Positions 56,940 to 64,000 of a DNA stretch of 64,000 nucleotides are shown piece by piece (the stretch's first letter is position 1; each line of letters begins with the position of its first letter). The DNA comes from Chlorops oryzae. Lineage: Eukaryota; Arthropoda; Insecta; Diptera; Chloropidae. Position numbers and translations under genes: made by a program. Where the stretch lies: the NCBI GenBank assembly GCA_020466095.1, contig CM035809.1, forward strand, positions 25,325,455-25,389,454, in the 5' to 3' direction. The notes under the pieces were generated by a model. The model was not told the origin of the DNA. It searched no databases and saw only the letters and a program-made list of their open reading frames with translations.

Positions 56940-59900
56940 TCAAAGCCTTAACGCAACGAATGTCGAAAACTTATGAACTGGTTCAATGTAAAAGGCAAAA
57001 TTCGTATCGCCCACTTGAAAGTCCGTATTGGGTACTTTGCATACGGTATGAAATCCAAGTTTTTCGCCAATTTTCTGTGTATAAAATGAACTAAAAATCG
57101 AACAAATAGCCTCGGGTCTGAAGTCACGTATATGTTGTGGCAATCTGCTGTAAACTGTTGGACATCCCCGGAACATTTCCCATGTAAAATGCATCGTATG
57201 CCTTATGAGCGCTGTCCCCACGCCCCTTTCGCAGTGATCCTGCCGAGTTGATATATAAGCGATTTCCAGAGCGCTTTTTATGTGCCATTCCTTGAAGAGG
57301 TTAAACGTCGATTCCATACAATCGCAATATTCAATGATGAATTTTAGAGCAGGTGTTTTGAATTGATCGAAGGTTTCTTTTATTCCATTTGAAGTGGGAC
57401 TCTGAAAAAAAAAATAAATTGGTGTCTGTAAAGTCAATTTATTAGAAAATAATAATTATAAATAATAATTATACTAATTATACTAATTAATTTGAAATTG
57501 CATATAAAAGTTTTCAAAATCAATTTCATAAATGTTTTAGATCCCTGTCAGTGCTCGGACTTGTACCACTTTGATTGTAGATCTACCAATATTTTCATTT
57601 TCTACCACTTCTACCACTTCTACCACGCTAGGTCCAAATCTACCACTTTTTTTTACTTATTTATGCCTTTGCTTTATTTATTTTATCATGTTGAGGTTGG
57701 TGATGATGATGGTGAGGTTAGTGATAATGATGGTGATGATGATGGTGAGGTTAGTGATAATGATGGTGATGACGATGGTAATTATGGTGAGGTTGGTGAT
57801 GATGATGGTGATGATGATGATAATGGTGATGATGATGGTGATGATGATGGTGAGGTTGGTGATGATGATGGTGATGATTGTGATAATGATGGTGAAGTTG
57901 GTAATGATGGTTATGGTGAAGATGATGGTGATGATGACGATGATTGTGATGATGGTGTTGATGGTGTTAATGGTGTTGACGGTGATGATGGTGTTGATGG
58001 TGTTGATGGTGTTAATGGTGTTGACGGTGATGATGGTGTTGATGGTGTTGATGGTGTTGATGGTGTTGATGGTGTTGATGGTGTTGATGGTGTTGATGGT
58101 GTTGATGGTGTTGATGGTGTTGATGGTGTTGATGGTGTTGATGGTGTTGATGGTGCTGATGGTGTTGATGGTGTTGATGTTGTTGATGGTGTTGATGGTG
58201 ATGATGGTGTTGATGGTGTTGATGGTGTTAATGGTGTTGATTGTGTTGACGGTGATGATGGTATTGATGGTATTGATGGTGTTGATGGTGTTGATGGTGT
58301 TGATGGTGTTGATGGTGATGATGACGATGATTGTGTTGATGGTGTTGATGTTGTTGATGTTGTTGATGGTGTTGATGGTGTTGATGGTGTTGATGGTGAT
58401 GATGGTGTTGATGGTGATGATGGATATGATGACGGTGATGTTGACGGTCATGGTGATGATGATTATGACTTACGCACGTTCTTGCTTCATCACGTCTCGA
58501 AAAATCTTCAGAAATTGTGCGAGTCTTATGTGTCCCATTTCACAAACCAAATGAGAATTATAGGCGTCATGCTTAAATTTTATTCTATGCACAGATGCCA
58601 GAATGACAGTTTTTCCCGATTTGAGGGATTTTTTCGATTTTACCTTTAATCAAAAATCACTTCAAATGTTTAGAAGGCATTTTTACTGATCACTTTCCAA
58701 AAGAAAACAGAAATAAAGAGATTTTTTTTCAATATCCAAGGGAAAAGAGTCACCAAAATACTGCCTAGCATCAGTGCTAGTTACAAAGTATGGAAATTTG
58801 AGTAGGAAGGGTTTTTAAAATTCGGCTTCTTGTATATAACCACGTGATATTAAATGAGGATGGTGGATATTTATATGTTAAACAGCTCAAACATGCTTGA
58901 TTGAAATCACTAGCAGTTTTTCAATAAAATAAGTTTGCATTTTAAAATATATCTTCCGATAGTACTATCGATACGATCGGTATTTGAGACTATCGACTAT
59001 CGATGGTCGCAACTATCGATATTTCTCCAGCTCTATTGAGAAGTGATTTTCATTCTGATTGTTTTTCGCCAGTCCCGCGCTTGTCTGTCGATTGCGTGAC
59101 ATGTGTGAATTTGAATTTGAAAAAGCGACAAAATCAGTTAGAAATTCACAGAAGCTTTAACGATCATTCCGAGTTATGGCAATAGAATCCTAGCAACCTT
59201 GAATCCCGACGAAGAGAACATCAAAATGAGCACCAAACGATCAGTAATTATAGATTCTATTTTAATAGAGAGCTAGCTGAGAAGATACGGGAGGCAGAAC
59301 TTGTAAGCCGACCTGTAAAATCCGAATTGAGATTAATGATCTTTACAATTTATAAGTAGTGTTTTAAATTATTTAAGAGAGTTGCCAAGCAATCGTTAAA
59401 TAATCGGGACTGTTTCAGATTAATTAAAAATTTCTAAACTATTCACAAAATAATAAAAAATAATCGCGACTACATTTAAATTATTTGAAAACATTTTTTT
59501 ACTTATATTTAATTTTGATTTGATTAAAATTCATTTAACTTTGATTTCTATCATTATTAAATCAGAAATTTATTTTGAGAGAAGTCATCAAATAAAAGTT
59601 CAATTATATGGCGATTACTTTCAACAATTTTTTATGTAGGTATTCAAAAACCTATCGACAAATAACCACAATTGAAATATTGATTAATTTGAATTATTTT
59701 TATTTTACTTTAATTTCAATTTATCATATAATTATATAACCTAAACAATTTTTTTATCAAAATTTTTATTTAATTAGTCCCGATTAACCTTGAATTACTT
59801 TAAATTATGTTTGATATACTTCAATTATTTTTATTTTAATTATTATTAAATCAAATAAATAAGTAATTCAAAATATATAAACTTAAAAAAAAACATTAAA

Positions 59901-61640
59901 AATGTTCGATTAAATAAAAATTATTTTCAATCTTTTTAAAACTTTGAAAAACTAATCTCAATTAAACTTTGATTAATTTAAATTAGTTTTGAATTAATAA
60001 AATATTCCCGATTAAATTCGAATTATTTTAAATTATATTTCATTTAATTCACTATTTGATTAAAATTCATTTTATTTTGGTTTCAATTATGATTAAATAA
60101 AAAAAAAATTGAAAAAGTAGAAATTTTGAAAAACAAAATCATTAAAAAAGTTTGATTAACTAAAAATTATTTTCAATATTTTTTATAATTAACAAAAATT
60201 ATCTCAATTAAATAATTTGATTAATTTTATTTCTTTCTGAATTATTTAATCATCATCATAAATAATATTGAGATTAATTTGATTTAAATTAATATTAAAT
60301 CTAAAAAAATTTGTAATCCAAAGTTTTTTGAAACTTATTAAAAATTAATCTCGATTAAATTTGGATTATTTTAAATTATATTAAAAAATTATATAAATTT
60401 TTATGTAAATATAATTTCAACTAAGAGTAATTGAAAATAACCGAAATTTAGTCAGGAAAAATTTTAAATTAATTTTTAAATTACCTAAACACTTTCATTA
60501 ATTAAAATTAATCTCGATTATTGTGCGATTATTTGGGAGTCCTTTTCATTAATTTTAATAAACATAAAATTCAAATAATCACCTTGAACCCACTAGGAAA
60601 AAAAAAATTTAATTTATTAGGTATTCTTTTGTTTGAATGGAATGTTTTTTCTCCTTTGGATCTGAGTCCATTTTTTTTTTTTTTTACAAGCAGCAGTTTT
60701 CTCTGACCCTTATAGAGTCACGTCAGTCACTTCCATGGGTTGTTATTTTGCTTTGCCCAAGAGATTTCTTTATTTGGCTTTTGGAAACATATGATCTTTT
60801 TAAGAAAATAGATGGGATCATTTGAATCAGTGTGCTTTAAGATTCCAGTAAAATGGTACTACGAGTGAAAAATTTTACAGACTTATGTCTATACCACTAG
60901 CGTAGTGAGAGGGGATCATAGGAGGCAATCGCTCTGGATACCATAATATATTTTTTAGATTCTTATAAAGGACTTTTTATTTATGGCGAAGGACGGCGGC
61001 GGCGCTTCCCCCATTGTGCCTCCATTGTTCCCCGTTCGCTACGGCACTGATCTATCCGGTTATAAGTCTTCGCAAATGCTCGATGCGAAGAATAAAGAAA
61101 TTTAAGAAGCTCAAATTTCGAGTCCTTTTTATTACACTGGATGAAGTCCCTCCCATGATAAAGAATCGAGCTCTCTTTACAGTTCTCATTGCTCTTTTAA
61201 CGATCAAAAAAAGGATCTACCGTTTACGGTCTTAGCAATGGACTTACCATAATTTTATTAATACAAATTCCAATCAGCTCTCCAGTTTCATTATCCAACG
61301 CCGCAAAAGAAATTCCATCTTTCAGTATCGCTTTTAAACCGATGACAATCTCGTTGACAGCCTCCTCAGATCCAAGAATATTCGTTGCGATGCAAACATT
61401 TTCATGACGCAGGAAATTATCTTTGAAAAACTGGAAAGCAAAAAAAAAACCACCGTCATCAGATAATAAAATTCATCTTCAGAGTTATTTGCAGTACTTA
61501 CGTCTATTACTTGGTCCGTGAGTGTATTGTCAATGTTGACAATTTTACAATTAACTGTACAGAAATTATTTTTAGTTTCAATTGTTATTAAATTTATTTC
61601 GGTATAAATGGGACCCAAAAATACCTGTTTCTGTATCCAT
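56940..61640 (-). CDS. GNAT N-acetyltransferase, arylalkylamine N-acetyltransferase-like, paralogue B
   Basis: Exons 61640-61625, 61554-61502, 61430-61248 and 57401-56940 (16, 53, 183 and 462 nt) join in phase to 237 residues: MDTET, then VNCKIVNIDNTLTDQVID, FFKDNFLRHENVC and so on. Exons 2 and 3 are exactly as long as those of paralogue A. The acetyl-CoA region is ALEIAYISTRQDHCERGVGT, and the late helix is IRDFRPEAICSIFSS. The role is presumably amine acetylation; the substrate is unknown. An alternative start (ATG at 61618, reading MGPIYTEINLITIETK) would use intron 1 as coding sequence, but the acceptor and paralogy favour the tiny first exon. Intron 3 is 3.8 kb and full of repeats. Confidence 0.85.
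57549..57665. mobile_element. Partial copy of the GTGGTAGATTT MITE
   Basis: CAGTGCTCGGACTTGTACCA followed by several CTACCACTT phrases matches the inverse of 15990-16109. The other end has been lost or replaced by the GATGGT array that follows. Confidence 0.65.
57690..58475. repeat. GATGGT / GATGGTGTT minisatellite
   Basis: Early part GATGATGGTGAGGTTAGT-like, later part a 9-bp unit GTTGATGGT repeated dozens of times. As the unit is a multiple of three, frames stay open on both strands, but the resulting Asp-Gly-Val, Met-Val-Leu or Thr-Ile-Asn chains are not proteins. In intron 3 of GNAT paralogue B. Confidence 0.95.
58485..58600 (-). repeat. Single 130-bp satellite unit, inverted
   Basis: GAGTCTTATGTGTCCCATTT and GAGAATTATAGGCGTCATGC are the reverse of phrases in the Ire1-intron satellite (36005-36240, 38745-39480). 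Confidence 0.8.
58601..61247. other. GNAT B intron: very AT-rich ATTAAT repeat-like stretch
   Basis: 58930-59030 carries several TATCGAT motifs like those at 36470-36560, with TCTCCAGCTCTAT after both, so they are pieces of one repeat. 59330-60540 consists of diverged phrases such as AATCTCGATTAAATTTGAAT without a fixed period. 60540-61247 shows nothing recognised. Confidence 0.5.
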
Positions 61641-62128
61641 TGAGATGATTTTGTGTTTTTAGCAATGGAGAAAAAAAAGAAATGCGAAAAATATATTTTT
61701 ATTTTTTTATTCTATTTTATTTAGATGTTTTTTGTCACGCAGCCGAAATTGAACTGCTGTCTAAAATTTTTAAAAGACTCCCGCCCGCATTGACGTTTGG
61801 ACAAATTTACCCTCATATTCGTACAAGTGTTAATAAATTTTTGTTTTCTTTTATTATAATCTCCAAAATTTTGTTGTCTTTATGGGATTGATAAGCGCAT
61901 ATAACTATGTGCATACATGTATGTATGTATGTATGTATATGCATTAGCGCTTATTTATATGTATTTGTCTACTTGAGAATGGCTGCGCGTACTTTGATCT
62001 TTCTCAATCGCTGTGGTTGAATGCTCAAATTTTTGTTTATAATCTTTTGTCTGCAATATTGGGATGAGAAATTTTATTGGAGTACAGTGAAAGCTCTACA
62101 CGGCGGACGCTTATAGATGATGAGTAGA
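61641..62128. other. No gene recognised
   Basis: Upstream of GNAT B. Contains a GTAT microsatellite (ATGTATGTATGTATGTAT at about 61917-61937). The 69-codon frame at 61682-61891 has no domain. Confidence 0.5.
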
Positions 62129-62993
62129 GCTCGGATTTTGAATATTTTGAATTGTTTTGAATTTTTTTGCATTTAACTGTGCTTTTTGAATATTTTATTC
62201 ACTGAAGTAGGCTTTTTTTTTGTGAATTTGACAATTAAAAATTTTAATAGGCATACTAAATCGAACTAATTTGGAATTTTTGCTGTGAATTTTTTGAATT
62301 TTTTGAATTTTTTGAATTTTTTGAATTTTTTGAATTTTTTGAATTTGAATTTTTTGAATTTTGAATTTTTGAATTTTTTGCATTTTTTTTTGAATTTTTG
62401 AATTTTTTGAATTTTTTGAATTTTTTGAATTTTTTGAATTTTTTGAATTTTTTGAATTTTTTGAATTTTTTGAATTTTCTCAGTGTTGCCAGTTTAGGGG
62501 TTTTCCCCCTATATTTAGGGGTTTTTCCTACTTTTAGGGGGCCGTTTAGGGGGAACAAATTTTTAGGGTCATGTTTAGGGGGAACAAATTTTCCTAGGAG
62601 AATTTTAGGGGCTTATGATATGAAAATATACGTATGTATAAACAAATGATGTGCGAAGTTTATAGTGTTTGATATAGAAAATATGTCAAGTTTGTTGTTG
62701 TTTTTTCCAAATTACTTTTTTTCATTTCGAATATTGTACTTTTTTGGGGCACAATTCGAATCTGGGGGGAGTTAAGGAGTAGTTTTAGGGGGAGCTACCT
62801 GACAACACTGAATTTTTTAAATTTTTTGAATTTTTTGAATTCTTTGAATTTTTTTTTTTATTATTTTGAATTTTTTGAATTTTTTTGGAATATTTTCAAT
62901 TTTTTGCATTTAAAAAAAAATTTTTTTGGAATATTTTTTGAATATTTTTTTGAATTTTTTTAAACATTTTTTTACATATTCAAATTCCGAGGC
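62129..62993. mobile_element. TTTTTTGAAT-rich MITE, copy 2, itself interrupted
   Basis: Ends GCTCGGATTTTGAATATT and CATATTCAAATTCCGAGGC, as in 26813-27192. A possible 8-bp duplication, near TGATGAG, lies on both sides. The interior holds long runs of TTTTTTGAAT and a later insertion at about 62480-62811. Confidence 0.75.
62480..62811. mobile_element. hAT-like MITE, TIR CAGTGTTGCCA, nested
   Basis: CAGTGTTGCCAG at left and TGACAACACTG at right, with TTTAGGGG phrases inside. Flanks AATTTTCT and AATTTTTT agree at 7 of 8 positions, consistent with an 8-bp hAT duplication. Lies inside the TTTTTTGAAT MITE. Confidence 0.75.
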
Positions 62994-63089
62994 ATAGTGA
63001 TGAGACATTTTACGTGTTTGAAAAGTTTCTATATTTTTTGAAATTTTGGCCGAAGTAGAGGCACTGCCACCATAATAGAATTTTTTGGT

Positions 63090-63360
63090 CTTATTAAGTA
63101 GTTTGCTGTGGCATGCCCTCGGCCATCCTTAAGAAGGAGAGAACATTTAAGGAGGTCTTAGCCTCTGCCCCTCGTGTCTCAAGAAGGGCTTATGAGTGAC
63201 CCTACATAAGGGAACACATTCAACCTTTATATCGAATACGGTTTCTTCGTCTTCAAGACAAAAACAGCACTCAGTGTTGTCTTTCAGGGGCATTTTGTTA
63301 AGCTGGGTTTTAAGACGACACAGTAGCCTGAGAGAAAGGGAGACAAATCTTCCTATATTA
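63090..63360 (-). pseudogene. Non-LTR retrotransposon ORF2 C-terminal fragment
   Basis: Minus strand reads LNKMPLKDNTECCFC, then LEDEETVFDIKVECVP, then LRHEGQRLRPP and a stop. This is the C-x-x-C...EDEET...C tail of insect non-LTR ORF2 proteins, related to but distinct from 9210-9600. No upstream RNase H is evident to the right. Confidence 0.75.
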
Positions 63361-64000
63361 GTTTTTTTTTATTATAGTTATATAATGCAAACATTTCAAA
63401 TAGCTTCCCAAAGGTCAGGCAGGCTCACCTCTTTGCTGGTTTGACTGGACTTAAGGGTTAGACCCTAAAGTTCTTAAGCCATTCTTAGCCCTTTCCATTT
63501 AAATGGTTATGCGAAAAAAACCCTCTTTTCTCATTCCAATGACAACATAAAACTAACACTGAAAATCGGTTCAATTATGGGGTGTATGGACTAAGTCAAT
63601 ATGGAGCTTTAGGACGTTCAATATTTTATTTTCCTTCCTGCAACAAAGTTATAAAAAATTTCTTCAAGTTTACATTGGCAGCTCTGTTTTTCTATGAAAA
63701 TTCAATACAAACATTCTTCAGGTGCATCAAAAATATTATTTATTTATTTAAGGATTTATTTGACCTTGAATTTAATTAACCTTGAGTGAACCATCCGAGG
63801 AAAATTTCAAAAACAAACGGACGAAAGTTCAAAAAACCACATATCTACAAAAATTTTTGAATTGATCATTTAGTGTCATTATTCGAGTCACAATCAATTT
63901 GCATGTAGAAAACCTTTTGATACTGATGCACTATTCGACGACATGCCCAAATGCTACTAATTTAAAAATCACCAAAAAATCGAATAAAGCTCATAAAACT
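63361..64000. other. No gene recognised
   Basis: AT-rich with short frames only. Confidence 0.5.

Noticed and set aside
57492..58649. A 385-codon Asp/Gly/Val-rich plus-strand frame and its antisense
   Set aside because: The repeat unit is a multiple of three, so all frames stay open; there is no conserved start, domain or splice context, and it lies inside a GNAT intron.

Overview
This window looks like a stretch of a fly (Diptera, probably a higher fly) nuclear genome. It is AT-rich and full of small transposons. Its genes have short exons, many of them split by GT-AG introns of about 60 bp up to several kb. The proteins match animal families (a mitochondrial calcium-uptake EF-hand protein, the unfolded-protein sensor Ire1, a lysosomal-type serine carboxypeptidase, a mitochondrial rRNA methyltransferase and insect-type GNAT acetyltransferases). 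The interspersed repeats include the GTCCGTCCGTCTGTCTG-bearing dispersed repeat seen in many fly genomes. Species cannot be fixed from the sequence alone. All exon models come from reading open frames, splice sites and codon phase by eye.

Layout. 1-15 kb is almost gene-free: a 0.9 kb pyrimidine microsatellite, a 112-bp tandem array, a CCGAAAT array, and several inverted-repeat elements; one weak spliced candidate lies on the minus strand at 2.7-3.1 kb. 15.2-28.7 kb holds a MICU3-like gene on the plus strand: a possible mitochondrial-presequence exon at 15.2 kb, then ten exons between 21.7 and 28.7 kb. Its introns carry a 0.9 kb CT tract, a nested pair of inverted-repeat elements and a complete hAT-like element with 8-bp target duplications. 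32.3-44.5 kb is Ire1 on the minus strand, with luminal, membrane, kinase and RNase parts all recognisable. It is interrupted by two single-base-type frame breaks and has one unresolved exon start. 46.8-48.3 kb is a single-exon serine carboxypeptidase (plus), and 48.4-49.2 kb is an MRM2-type methyltransferase (minus); the two converge with apparently overlapping 3' ends. 51.6-54.8 kb and 56.9-61.6 kb are two tandem GNAT paralogues (minus) with the same exon architecture.

The genes do not form a pathway or operon. MICU3 (mitochondrial calcium uptake) and MRM2 (mitochondrial ribosome) both act in mitochondria, Ire1 acts in the ER and the carboxypeptidase is secretory or lysosomal. The GNAT pair is a local gene duplication. 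Much of the rest is a layered record of transposon insertions, including retro-element into MITE, MITE into retro-element and MITE into MITE. I found no convincing new molecular system. The most informative oddities are the Ire1 frame breaks, an alternative MICU3 C-terminus, the shared CCGAAAT satellite vocabulary at three loci, and several datable nested insertions.
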